Of a DNA stretch of 64,000 nucleotides, positions 43,269 to 55,900 are shown piece by piece; position 1 is the stretch's first letter; each line of letters opens with the position of its first letter. Both the position numbers and the translations under genes were made by a program. The notes below the pieces were generated by a model. That model did no database searches. It was not told the origin of the DNA and saw only the letters and a program-made list of their open reading frames with translations. Origin of the DNA: Paraphysomonas bandaiensis (Eukaryota; Chrysophyceae); contig CBFFRP010000577.1 of the NCBI GenBank assembly GCA_965644295.1, positions 1-64,000 of the forward strand. The letters are read 5' to 3'.

Positions 43269-43647
43269 CTCGTTGACAATCTACAAGTGATGCTCATATG
43301 GCGTGTGTAGTTCTCCTTATCGCATATGTATGATCTACATTCTTAAGCAAGTACACACGTGCAAATGGAGTTCCAATATAAACCACACGACGACATCCTC
43401 TGACGAATAAGAAGCATGTATTAGGGTATAGAGTGATTTGATTAGATAACAGTTGTTGTCAGGAGCAGCAGCAACCATGCGGGGGTGTTCGTACCACAGG
43501 GATTGGACAGTCATCCAACACGTACATGAGTACTGTATACCCTTTACCAGAATATACGTACAATTTACCCTAAATTTTCATTTATCATTCGCAATAAAAT
43601 GAGAGGTTTTTGGCACAATTGCTGTTTTTTATACAAATACGGTAATT
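43269..43647. other. Intergenic region, nothing recognised
   Basis: Upstream region of the IBR-like gene. No reading frame or repeat of note. Confidence 0.35.
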
Positions 43648-43926
43648 TTGCATCTCATAATGCATATTTTTACTGTGGCCATCTCTGGATCTGTGGAGCA
43701 ACACTACGAGCGATTCGTATCATGGACAGACAGTATTAAGATCACGCACATATATATGCAGAACTACACTCCAAGTCGTAGAAAGATGAAATCTGAAAAG
43801 GAGAAAAAGTATGTTGATGATATCATTGATTTAACAGGAGAGGTTGACTTGAACGACTCAGGTGGTGCCGTTAAGAGTATTGACACTCCTTCCTCAGATA
43901 ACTCAATGGGAAATAAGATGAGATAA
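43648..43926 (+). CDS. Possible small protein or terminal exon with a SUMO-interacting motif
   Basis: The open frame ends at 43926. The part from about 43690 onward is charged and protein-like (RKMKSEKEKKYVDDIIDLTG, then EVDLNDSGG). DDIIDLTGE fits a canonical SUMO-interacting motif: a hydrophobic I-I-D-L core flanked by acidic residues. An ATG at 43786 would give 46 aa. Alternatively it is the last exon of a gene whose upstream exons I cannot find, with gacagacag near 43735 as acceptor. Low confidence that it is an independent gene. Confidence 0.3.
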   Translation: MHLIMHIFTVAISGSVEQHYERFVSWTDSIKITHIYMQNYTPSRRKMKSEKEKKYVDDIIDLTGEVDLNDSGGAVKSIDTPSSDNSMGNKMR

Positions 43927-45235
43927 AGAGATTGCCCGCATCATGCCCTTGATGTCGACTACTCATATATCTTTCTTCTGGAAAGCTCATCGACTTGGTC
44001 AATATGGGAGCGTGTGACGTCAAGGGTCTGAAAGTGATATCAGTATCTTTATCGCGTGCTAATCATACATGTCTTTTGCTACGATTGAAACATCTACAAA
44101 ACTATCTCATCTTCTTATATCTTATGTGGCGAAGCAGATATATGCGGTGTAACACTGTGTGAATAGGTGATTTGTATTGTATCGTGTTGTCATGCATTTA
44201 TAAGCCTATTGGTGGATTGCGGATCAACTTACGCAAGTGCTGGCAAGGCCTCCCCAACGTTAAGATATACTCTGACCTTGGTCTGAGAAAGGAAAAAGGT
44301 GACGAGTTTCACCACATGCATATCATACTCGCAGAACTGCAGTAGAACTAGTATTATAGTACATCCCTCTTGAAGAGTTCCGCATTGTGTATATTTCTTT
44401 GTAATATTCCACGGTGTAAGAGATTCTTCATTATACATCACCTAACGAAACAAATTGCAATACTATTGTTAGAGAGCGTACCATCAATACTATTGATGGA
44501 GAGTGGAGAGTGCGATTTTAAACAGGCCCAACAATACAATTACAAGTACTACTCAAGATATAGACATATTATTTTAGTACTTAGTATTAGTATTATATCA
44601 CGAAACTGTTGCCATGATTTTTGAGTTTTAACGCTTTGGATTATAACCATTAATTTATAATTACAGTATTTAATTTAGTATTATATGAAATTAATGAAAA
44701 TGCATGTGGTTTTGCGATTGCTAGTTATTAATGACTGCTGTAGCTGTAGTACAAACGTCACACCGTATGATTAGGCTCGCTGATACACCATATGCAACGC
44801 TATGTTGCACTGATTTTTCGCAGTCATCTACCCGCCAACCCGTTCATCATCTTGGCTGATTATATAGAGGTGCCCCAGTGCTCCACTTATAGCTTACACT
44901 TTGAGTACACATCACTAGGACACGCCTTACTTCTTACTTTGCTAGTTACTCTTATCCGAATCATGTACATACTTTTGGTTCTCAACTATTTGCACAGGCA
45001 ACATTACTCATCTACAACTCTGCGGTTATACGACATACATTTCTTATTAGCATTTAGAACACACGTTAATTCTACGAACACAAAAGTCAATTAACGATTG
45101 GTAGTGCTAGCGATATAAGTCACAACAACTTTCCACACAAATATTGTTTCTTATTACACCTAGACTAAATTGCTATGTACTCGAAATAATATCACTCCAT
45201 GCATTAGGACGCAACTGACCTTCATTACCAAATAA
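43927..45235. other. Intergenic region with no firm gene
   Basis: A 70-codon minus-strand frame (44229-44441, ending VRVYLNVGEALPALA) and a plus-strand frame at 44792-45094 are present, but neither shows a recognisable family or coding signature. The region near 44570-44720 is strongly AT-rich. Confidence 0.4.
44028..44210. repeat. Diverged duplicate, copy 2
   Basis: Resembles 41925-42215 in the same order of shared words, with deletions. The two copies bracket the IBR-like gene and the small SIM-containing frame, as if a ~2 kb segment had been duplicated or a terminal repeat left behind. Confidence 0.45.
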
Positions 45236-45606
45236 TTATGCAGTAGCAAAGAGGCATATTCCCATCTGGCCAACGTAAAAATAAATGAATTTTGAAGCTT
45301 CGTGGGTGACAAAGCATCCGAAGTTGCGACCAATAAAGCAATGCCACCTAAAAAAAATATCACGAGCATCCGTACCACGAAAAAAATAAAACATACACTG
45401 AGGGGTACTGCTGTTCAAATTTCTCTTTAATCGACGATGCAATCTCTTGTTCAGTTGTATAGTTGGCTATAGCTTCCTGCGCAGATGTAAAATCATACTG
45501 CTGACAACAACATGACGCTTAATTATAAAACCTGAGCAGTGCTAATGGCAAACTCCTGCATTTGCGCATTCATAAATGTCGTCTTAACAACAGGCCTCGC
45601 ACTCAT
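45236..45606 (-). CDS. DYNLL: Dynein light chain, LC8 type
   Basis: Minus exons 45606-45532, 45500-45397, 45347-45236 join in frame to 96 aa (introns 31 and 49 bp). The sequence follows LC8 throughout: [73 protein letters not shown]. The beta-strand that binds TQT/KXTQT ligands (here NFGCFVTHE) is intact. LC8 is a dimerisation hub bound to dynein intermediate chain and many other partners, and it also sits in axonemal dynein arms. With the SFI1-like protein it points to a centriole/flagellum- or spindle-pole-based cytoskeleton. Length is slightly above the usual 89 because of the N-terminal extension. The 31-bp first intron is unusually short. Confidence 0.92.
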
Positions 45607-47267
45607 TATTACAAGACACAGTATATCTAAGTAAGATTGCTCGTTAACTATACGCTAATGTGGATGATATGTTGCTATATAAGCATGCTGGTGTTACGAC
45701 TACGTGTGTATAGTATACAATGAAACGGTCATTGGTCACAGCAAGCACAAGAGCATTGTGTAGTATACTGCTGTAGTGTGGACTACACCACCCCATATTG
45801 CATTGTGCTGCTGCTCGTGATGATATGCACTATAATACTGTACTGTATATCCGTGCCATGTAAGATGCTGATCATCAGATCATGGATCCATGCGCGCGTG
45901 ATACCTCATCAGACCAAACTAGGGTCTCTATCTCCTCACCCTCGTATCTTGATCTCCTTATCATCATGGCTTGTACTGTACTATCTGCTTGAGGCATGCT
46001 GAGTGATGACCCTCTTTACGGGCTATTTCTTTGCCGTATCGTTATGGCATACTCCTCGTATAATATAGTACCGTTGTGTTACTCATCACCAAACAAGAGC
46101 CCCTGCATTGCCTGTCATGTAGTGTATTCACCTGCTGCTTCTGTACCCACACTTCTGCTGATGTACCCATCTCATCTCTGTCTACCTCCCGTTTAGTGGT
46201 CACGCTGCCGCCTTTCCTCCTTACATCACTGTCTCATTCTCTATTCTCATTCTCCGGACCCAAAACACAATCCATATCTTCTTCCCTGCTGCTCAACTTT
46301 CCATCCTCTATGCCTCTACTCCTGCTCGTCCTTTTGTGCTTTGAGTCTATCAAGAGCCTTTCACCCCCAGTCATCCCTTATCTCGATGTTCTCATCTTAT
46401 GAGGATAGCTCTATCTGAAATTGTTCCATCAGATTGTCGGCGGTTCATGATTAAGTCGATCACTCGTTGTCGTTGCATTCAACTACTATTCACCAATTGT
46501 TGTGACCAGAGTTTTTGAGCGTCATCATGAGTGATATTGTTCGTCGAATTTTCCGATTCTATGTACACAGGAAGTATTGGGTGAGGAGTACATCAAAACT
46601 TCGTTACATCACTTTAAACTAAATTGTAATGAATACTCTTAAATTCTGCTCTATCTAAAAATTCATATCTGCTGTACCTCTTTCCCCATACATGATGCTA
46701 TATGATAGGCACCTAGCCAGTTTTTTTCTCAGTAAATATATGCTGAGAGAGGAAAATCTATAGTATACTAACTATCTCGACCATACATAATACATAATCC
46801 AGCTGTAATACTATACGGACTATTGTGATGACCACTGGCCGTGGTAGACACAGAACAATCCTGCTCATAATCAGGCATGATTTTCGATATTAATTTGACT
46901 CTACCTTCTAACACACTAACTGCTAACACAACTAGCTACTTCCTTCCCCGTGCCGCTATCTTTCTCATGCTTCTCTTATAGTTCACATATCTTAATGCTA
47001 TATATTGCTTTGAAAGTTGGGCCTAATGATTCCATTACATGGTGCCTTCGCTATGAGCATCTTGCCCTGGTAGCTGGTTATTACATTTCATACGTGTGGG
47101 GACATAGACGCATAAACAACAGACTACCTAGAGACATATATCTATTGTACGATTACAGCACAAGGAGGCAATGTATTTACAGTGATTTGATATCAGCAAT
47201 ATTTCCAGATATCTACTTATATTCTTCTCTACAATAACCATGACTTATCGAATTCACATTTATGGCA
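45607..47267. other. Region with unassigned open frames, possible undetected gene
   Basis: Several plus-strand frames (45778-46002 hydrophobic; 46076-46402 Ser/Pro/Leu-rich; 46950-47237 containing WCLRYEHLALVAGYYISY and RLPRDIYLLYDY) may be exons of an unrecognised gene convergent with ALG8. I could not join them into a consistent model and identify no family. The last frame stops 31 bp before the end of ALG8. Confidence 0.3.
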
Positions 47268-49382
47268 TTATTTACTTTTCCGTGTTTGTGAATTGTTTTG
47301 GCTTTCCTGTTCATCTACTAATTCATATTCAGTACACTCGCTTTCGAAGAGAACAATTGCCTGTAACAAAAGCATTATTCATGGAGGACATCATTGGTAG
47401 AGTATAGCCATTCAAAAATAGACATACAGACAATTTGAGGAGGTGGGCTTCACATACATAACGTACCGATAGCACCCACGCACTCAAAAGTACTATGGCG
47501 CAAGTAGTTGAATATAATATTAGTGGTAAAAAGGGGAGATGTATATCGCCGCTACTGGACCGGAACACCAAAGGATGAATGACTTCTGCATAGAAATAGA
47601 CGGCGAGTAGGACAGTAATTGTAACCAAATTCAACCTGACAATATAACACGAAAACAAATAACTTGCATTACAAACATATTCAAATGCATAGCTCATATG
47701 ACACATACCTCGAATATCCAGATTTTGCTACCGGGGAGAGAATCAAGTGTACCACGAGCAGGAAGCCGAAACAGAGCAAACCTGAAACAGTGATGTTATC
47801 AACAACGGCGAAGTATATACTCAAGTAGCATCACCCAGTACCCTCACCTTTGAGTACTAACTCCTGCACACCGTGAAATAGAGGCAACAGACCCACAAGA
47901 CCTCCAGCGGCACATTGCATGTATAGTGCATTTCTTCGGGCCTGGTTTCTCACATCATATCCCAATATCGGCGGATCAGCAGATACTAACAATGTAGCTG
48001 GCAACAACGGCACAAGTATTGCTTTCTCATGCACATGATACCCGAGCATAAACGAAGTAAAGGAAGCGAAAACTACTGCACGTAATAGCAGTGTGCTAGG
48101 TGGTTTCTTGCTCGTCCCACCCTGGCTCTTACGGAGCAAGAGCAAGACAAGTGCAGGTGAAATGAACACGACGACCAGAAGTAACGAAACAGCTGGTGTG
48201 ATCTTCGGTAAAAAATGAAATGCAAAATCTCCAACCAAACCACTCGTCGACGAGTTTCCTTCCGTATCTGTAATATGAGCGAACCCTATCCTCCTGTTAA
48301 GTGCATACAAAGCCTTGTCGAGGGCCATGTACAAAGCCCACACGTTCGGCGCCCAATAGGCATGAATCAATCCTCTCCCAAAAGGAAAAAGGCGGGTAAA
48401 TATCTGGATCAATGGTGAAGCACATATATACGTCGATGAAAACAGACTCGGGAGCAGGGGGATACATAAACCTAAAGTACTATCCTGGGCTAAAACAAAC
48501 GGGAGAAAGGCCACGGCAAGGGCGATGACGGCAATGAATGCCAAATTCAAAAACCTCCATACAAAGCGCAGTACCACGTCGATAGTAGGTATAGATGATT
48601 TCTTTGAACTTGTAAGAGGTAAACAGAACGTATTCAAGAGGTATGCCCCAAAAACTAAAGCCAGAGGTGCAAACAAATGCTTCATCAGCACTAACACAGA
48701 GAACAGCGCTGTCAGAGTAAGGTGCTTGTTCTGTGAATGCATATTGGTTAGTGCAAGAATGGGTAGCATAGCAAACGATATAGAGTTCTATTTCAAACTG
48801 CCTGTTTCTACGAATAACTTACTCTATTGGCGCAATCCAAACAGAGAATCAGTATTCCTAACAGTATCCCATTGTATTGAAAGTGGACATTATCTACCAA
48901 GATAATCCCTGCATTGAACACAACCAGAGCAAAGATAATTCTGCTCCGGCCTATTGACATTTTGCTAGATTGAAGAAATCTATAAGTGGCATAATACAAC
49001 ACCAACTCGGTAGCAATAACGGAAGTACGTTGAAACAGTATCGTCTCCATGCTTGCGTAATGTAAGTTTGACACCTAAAATAACATGATATCAATAAGAA
49101 AAAACAAACAACAATATCACTCACCTGAACCATTTTATTATCAATGATGTTAGCAACTAGAGATAATATATACTCAAAATACGCAAAAAAAGGTGGATAA
49201 TCTAACGTCCACTCTGAGGTGGACTCATAGTACCACTGCTGCAGTGGAACAGAGTGGGTGATGGCAAGCCAGTTGCGATGAACCTCAAAATCCGAACTCC
49301 GATAGCACGGAAACATTAATACTTTAATGGCAATCGCTGCCAGTGCAGTCAATACAGAGGATTTGATGATGGAGGTGCTCAT
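47268..49382 (-). CDS. ALG8: ALG8, dolichyl-P-Glc : Glc1Man9GlcNAc2-PP-Dol alpha-1,3-glucosyltransferase
   Basis: Minus exons 49382-49125, 49074-48823, 48787-47848, 47781-47709, 47635-47467, 47360-47268 join in frame to 594 aa (introns 50, 35, 66, 73, 106 bp). The first luminal loop reads [20 protein letters not shown] and [14 protein letters not shown]; the double Phe distinguishes ALG8 from ALG6. Further marks are [53 protein letters not shown] and [19 protein letters not shown]. About 12 TM helices. It adds the second glucose to the lipid-linked oligosaccharide in the ER lumen, so this organism should make glucosylated N-glycan precursors; each repeat of the neighbouring mucin-like gene carries an N-glycosylation sequon. 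The start at 49382 fits the family. The last exon boundary is the least certain. Confidence 0.93.
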
Positions 49383-49948
49383 GCTGCTACAGAGACAGAC
49401 AGTCTATACAATCCAATCACACAAGTGCTCTGTCAACAATAACTTGTAGGCATTGATATCAAGGCACAAGATCACCTCATGTGTGTGTATATATATATAT
49501 ATGGAGGATTCGACGATACGAGTTGTGGTATACCGTATACCTCATTGCCGTATTCCATGACTATACGGCGGCGTAGTGTATCTGGAGATGAGATGAGTCT
49601 TGTGGATGTCACTCTGGATACAGTTACCCACAGAGTGTATAGACCGCAGTGTTCAATAGAAGTGAAGTGAAGTGCTCACATTGCAATAGAAGTGAAGTGA
49701 AGTGTGTCTCACATTGCAATAGAAGTGAAGTGAAGTGAAGTGTGTCTCACATTGCAATAGAAGTGAAGTGAAGTGAAGTGCTCACATAGGAGAGACGTGT
49801 ATTCAAGCAAGTTGTCTACTGTATTCAAGTACTTTGACTCGAATTTATATTAATAGTCGACGTACATTAATATCCTGAATTGCATCTGATATAATGGCAA
49901 ATAAGTGCACCCTCCGGACCCCTCACGAGTCCAACTGGATAGTGAGCG
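49383..49948. other. Shared upstream region of ALG8 and the mucin-like gene
   Basis: 566 bp between divergent start codons. It contains a (ta) run at 49488-49500 and the gaagt-based tandem repeat at 49657-49790. Presumably holds both promoters. Confidence 0.5.
49657..49790. repeat. Tandem repeat with gaagt sub-repeats
   Basis: Three to four units of about 36-45 bp, each with ttgcaatagaagtgaagtg, extra gaagt copies and ctcacat. Units differ in the number of 5-bp gaagt words (two or three), showing two levels of slippage. Located ~160-290 bp upstream of the mucin-like start codon. Confidence 0.85.
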
Positions 49949-52900
49949 ATGAAACTGTATCAATGCATGTGCTGGTGGGCTGTTCTCAATCTTGTAAACT
50001 GTTTCAAGTTAAGCGGGAGGACTTGGATGAGACGATCGGATAAATCAGATGAATTGAAGTTTGTTAGCATAGCTTCCAACCCACAGCTGAGAGATCACTT
50101 TGAGTCTGCTGTTGAGAGCAGTGATCCACTTGATAATGACAAACCACAGCAGCCAGCAGGTGTGGAGTCTGGGGCACACAGCTTATCTAATCAAAACCAA
50201 ACTGCGTCGCCTACACTGGACACAGCACTCCCAACGGTTACTCCCACAGCTTCCTTTATTTATATACTGGTGCCACGACCAACCTACAATAAACCTTTAA
50301 TGCAGAAGAATGCAAAGAAGTCACCCAAACAATCTGGTAAACGAAAGAGACATAGCAAAAGAAGACCCAGAAAAAAGAAACGGCACCACCACCACCACAA
50401 GAAGAAACGCACCACAAAACCGACAAACATAATAACTGAGTTTCCCACGAGTGTGAATACTTCGTTGTTTCCTTCAACGACTCCATCCGTCACACTACCT
50501 AGTACAGGTCCCTCAGTGAGTGAGCCAACGTCGACGACAACTGTGTTTCCCACGAGTGTGAATACTTCGTTGTTTCCTTCAACGACTCCATCCGTCACAC
50601 TACCTAGTACAGGTCCCTCAGTGAGTGAGCCAACGTCGACGACAACTGTGTTTCCCACGAGTGTGAATACTTCGTTGTTTCCTTCAACGACTCCATCCGT
50701 CACACTACCTAGTACAGGTCCCTCAGTGAGTGAGCCAACGTCGACGACAACTGTGTTTCCCACGAGTGTGAATACTTCGTTGTTTCCTTCAACAACTCCA
50801 TCCGTCACACTACCTAGTACAGGTCCCTCAGTGAGTGAGCCAACGTCGACGACAACTGTGTTTCCCACGAGTGTGAATACTTCGTTGTTTCCTTCAACGA
50901 CTCCATCCGTCACACTACCTAGTACAGGTCCCTCAGTGAGTGAGCCAACGTCGACGACAACTGTGTTTCCCACGAGTGTGAATACTTCGTTGTTTCCTTC
51001 AACGACTCCATCCGTCACACTACCTAGTACAGGTCCCTCAGTGAGTGAGCCAACGTCGACGACAACTGTGTTTCCCACGAGTGTGAATACTTCGTTGTTT
51101 CCTTCAACAACTCCATCCGTCACACTACCTAGTACAGGTCCCTCAGTGAGTGAGCCAACGTCGACGACAACTGTGTTTCCCACGAGTGTGAATACTTCGT
51201 TGTTTCCTTCAACGACTCCATCCGTCACACTACCTAGTACAGGTCCCTCAGTGAGTGAGCCAACGTCGACGACAACTGTGTTTCCCACGAGTGTGAATAC
51301 TTCGTTGTTTCCTTCAACGACTCCATCCGTCACACTACCTAGTACAGGTCCCTCAGTGAGTGAGCCAACGTCGACGACAACTGTGTTTCCCACGAGTGTG
51401 AATACTTCGTTGTTTCCTTCAACAACTCCATCCGTCACACTACCTAGTACAGGTCCCTCAGTGAGTGAGCCAACGTCGACGACAACTGTGTTTCCCACGA
51501 GTGTGAATACTTCGTTGTTTCCTTCAACGACTCCATCCGTCACACTACCTAGTACAGGTCCCTCAGTGAGTGAGCCAACGTCGACGACAACTGTGTTTCC
51601 CACGAGTGTGAATACTTCGTTGTTTCCTTCAACGACTCCATCCGTCACATTACCTAGTACAGGTCCCTCAGTGAGTGAGCCAACGTCGACGACAACTGTG
51701 TTTCCCACGAGTGTGAATACTTCGTTGTTTCCTTCAACGACTCCATCCGTCACACTACCTAGTACAGGTCCCTCAGTGAGTGAGCCAACGTCGACGACAA
51801 CTGTGTTTCCCACGAGTGTGAATACTTCGTTGTTTCCTTCAACGACTCCATCCGTCACACTACCTAGTACAGGTCCCTCAGTGAGTGAGCCAACGTCGAC
51901 GACAACTGTGTTTCCCACGAGTGTGAATACTTCGTTGTTTCCTTCAACGACTCCATCCGTCACACTACCTAGTACAGGTCCCTCAGTGAGTGAGCCAACG
52001 TCGACGACAACTGTGTTTCCCACGAGTGTGAATACTTCGTTGTTTCCTTCAACGACTCCATCCGTCACACTACCTAGTACAGGTCCCTCAGTGAGTGAGC
52101 CAACGTCGACGACAACTGTGTTTCCCACGAGTGTGAATACTTCGTTGTTTCCTTCAACGACTCCATCCGTCACACTACCTAGTACAGGTCCCTCAGTGAG
52201 TGAGCCAACGTCGACGACAACTGTGTTTCCCACGAGTGTGAATACTTCGTTGTTTCCTTCAACAACTCCATCCGTCACACTACCTAGTACAGGTCCCTCA
52301 GTGAGTGAGCCAACGTCGACGACAACTGTGTTTCCCACGAGTGTGAATACTTCGTTGTTTCCTTCAACGACTCCATCCGTCACACTACCTAGTACAGGTC
52401 CCTCAGTGAGTGAGCCAACGTCGACGACAACTGTGTTTCCCACGAGTGTGAATACTTCGTTGTTTCCTTCAACGACTCCATCCGTCACACTACCTAGTAC
52501 AGGTCCCTCAGTGAGTGAGCCAACGTCGACGACAACTGTGTTTCCCACGAGTGTGAATACTTCGTTGTTTCCTTCAACAACTCCATCCGTCACACTACCT
52601 AGTACAGGTCCCTCAGTGAGTGAGCCAACGTCGACGACAACTGTGTTTCCCACGAGTGTGAATACTTCGTTGTTTCCTTCAACGACTCCATCCGTCACAC
52701 TACCTAGTACAGGTCCCTCAGTGAGTGAGCCAACGTCGACGACAACTGTGTTTCCCACGAGTGTGAATACTTCGTTGTTTCCTTCAACGACTCCATCCGT
52801 CACATTACCTAGTACAGGTCCCTCAGTGAGTGAGCCAACGTCGACGACAACTGTGTTTCCCACGAGTGTGAATACTTCGTTGTTTCCTTCAACGACTCCA

Positions 52901-55900
52901 TCCGTCACACTACCTAGTACAGGTCCCTCAGTGAGTGAGCCAACGTCGACGACAACTGTGTTTCCCACGAGTGTGAATACTTCGTTGTTTCCTTCAACGA
53001 CTCCATCCGTCACACTACCTAGTACAGGTCCCTCAGTGAGTGAGCCAACGTCGACGACAACTGTGTTTCCCACGAGTGTGAATACTTCGTTGTTTCCTTC
53101 AACGACTCCATCCGTCACACTACCTAGTACAGGTCCCTCAGTGAGTGAGCCAACGTCGACGACAACTGTGTTTCCCACGAGTGTGAATACTTCGTTGTTT
53201 CCTTCAACAACTCCATCCGTCACACTACCTAGTACAGGTCCCTCACCAACGACTCCATCCGTCACACTACCTAGTACAGGTCCCTCAGTGAGTGAGCCAA
53301 CGTCGACGACAACTGTGTTTCCCACGAGTGTGAATACTTCGTTGTTTCCTTCAACGACTCCATCCGTCACACTACCTAGTACAGGTCCCTCAGTGAGTGA
53401 GCCAACGTCGACGACAACTGTGTTTCCCACGAGTGTGAATACTTCGTTGTTTCCTTCAACGACTCCATCCGTCACACTACCTAGTACAGGTCCCTCAGTG
53501 AGTGAGCCAACGTCGACGACAACTGTGTTTCCCACGAGTGTGAATACTTCGTTGTTTCCTTCAACGACTCCATCCGTCACACTACCTAGTACAGGTCCCT
53601 CAGTGAGTGAGCCAACGTCGACGACAACTGTGTTTCCCACGAGTGTGAATACTTCGTTGTTTCCTTCAACGACTCCATCCGTCACACTACCTAGTACAGG
53701 TCCCTCAGTGAGTGAGCCAACGTCGACGACAACTGTGTTTCCCACGAGTGTGAATACTTCGTTGTTTCCTTCAACAACTCCATCCGTCACACTACCTAGT
53801 ACAGGTCCCTCAGTGAGTGAGCCAACGTCGACGACAACTGTGTTTCCCACGAGTGTGAATACTTCGTTGTTTCCTTCAACGACTCCATCCGTCACACTAC
53901 CTAGTACAGGTCCCTCAGTGAGTGAGCCAACGTCGACGACAACTGTGTTTCCCACGAGTGTGAATACTTCGTTGTTTCCTTCAACGACTCCATCCGTCAC
54001 ACTACCTAGTACAGGTCCCTCAGTGAGTGAGCCAACGTCGACGACAACTGTGTTTCCCACGAGTGTGAATACTTCGTTGTTTCCTTCAACAACTCCATCC
54101 GTCACACTACCTAGTACAGGTCCCTCAGTGAGTGAGCCAACGTCGACGACAACTGTGTTTCCCACGAGTGTGAATACTTCGTTGTTTCCTTCAACGACTC
54201 CATCCGTCACACTACCTAGTACAGGTCCCTCAGTGAGTGAGCCAACGTCGACGACAACTGTGTTTCCCACGAGTGTGAATACTTCGTTGTTTCCTTCAAC
54301 GACTCCATCCGTCACATTACCTAGTACAGGTCCCTCAGTGAGTGAGCCAACGTCGACGACAACTGTGTTTCCCACGAGTGTGAATACTTCGTTGTTTCCT
54401 TCAACGACTCCATCCGTCACACTACCTAGTACAGGTCCCTCAGTGAGTGAGCCAACGTCGACGACAACTGTGTTTCCCACGAGTGTGAATACTTCGTTGT
54501 TTCCTTCAACGACTCCATCCGTCACACTACCTAGTACAGGTCCCTCAGTGAGTGAGCCAACGTCGACGACAACTGTGTTTCCCACGAGTGTGAATACTTC
54601 GTTGTTTCCTTCAACGACTCCATCCGTCACACTACCTAGTACAGGTCCCTCAGTGAGTGAGCCAACGTCGACGACAACTGTGTTTCCCACGAGTGTGAAT
54701 ACTTCGTTGTTTCCTTCAACAACTCCATCCGTCACACTACCTAGTACAGGTCCCTCAGTGAGTGAGCCAACGTCGACGACAACTGTGTTTCCCACGAGTG
54801 TGAATACTTCGTTGTTTCCTTCAACGACTCCATCCGTCACACTACCTAGTACAGGTCCCTCAGTGAGTGAGCCAACGTCGACGACAACTGTGTTTCCCAC
54901 GAGTGTGAATACTTCGTTGTTTCCTTCAACGACTCCATCCGTCACACTACCTAGTACAGGTCCCTCAGTGAGTGAGCCAACGTCGACGACAACTGTGTTT
55001 CCCACGAGTGTGAATACTTCGTTGTTTCCTTCAACGACTCCATCCGTCACACTACCTAGTACAGGTCCCTCAGTGAGTGAGCCAACGTCGACGACAACTG
55101 TGTTTCCCACGAGTGTGAATACTTCGTTGTTTCCTTCAACGACTCCATCCGTCACACTACCTAGTACAGGTCCCTCAGTGAGTGAGCCAACGTCGACGAC
55201 AACTGTGTTTCCCACGAGTGTGAATACTTCGTTGTTTCCTTCAACGACTCCATCCGTCACACTACCTAGTACAGGTCCCTCAGTGAGTGAGCCAACGTCG
55301 ACGACAACTGTGTTTCCCACGAGTGTGAATACTTCGTTGTTTCCTTCAACAACTCCATCCGTCACACTACCTAGTACAGGTCCCTCAGTGAGTGAGCCAA
55401 CGTCGACGACAACTGTGTTTCCCACGAGTGTGAATACTTCGTTGTTTCCTTCAACGACTCCATCCGTCACACTACCTAGTACAGGTCCCTCAGTGAGTGA
55501 GCCAACGTCGACGACAACTGTGTTTCCCACGAGTGTGAATACTTCGTTGTTTCCTTCAACGACTCCATCCGTCACACTACCTAGTACAGGTCCCTCAGTG
55601 AGTGAGCCAACGTCGACGACAACTGTGTTTCCCACGAGTGTGAATACTTCGTTGTTTCCTTCAACGACTCCATCCGTCACACTACCTAGTACAGGTCCCT
55701 CAGTGAGTGAGCCAACGTCGACGACAACTGTGTTTCCCACGAGTGTGAATACTTCGTTGTTTCCTTCAACAACTCCATCCGTCACACTACCTAGTACAGG
55801 TCCCTCAGTGAGTGAGCCAACGTCGACGACAACTGTGTTTCCCACGAGTGTGAATACTTCGTTGTTTCCTTCAACGACTCCATCCGTCACACTACCTAGT

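Noticed and set aside
46076-46402. 108-codon Ser/Leu/Pro-rich plus frame as a gene
   Set aside because: Low-complexity composition, no start context, no family resemblance and no joinable neighbouring exon.
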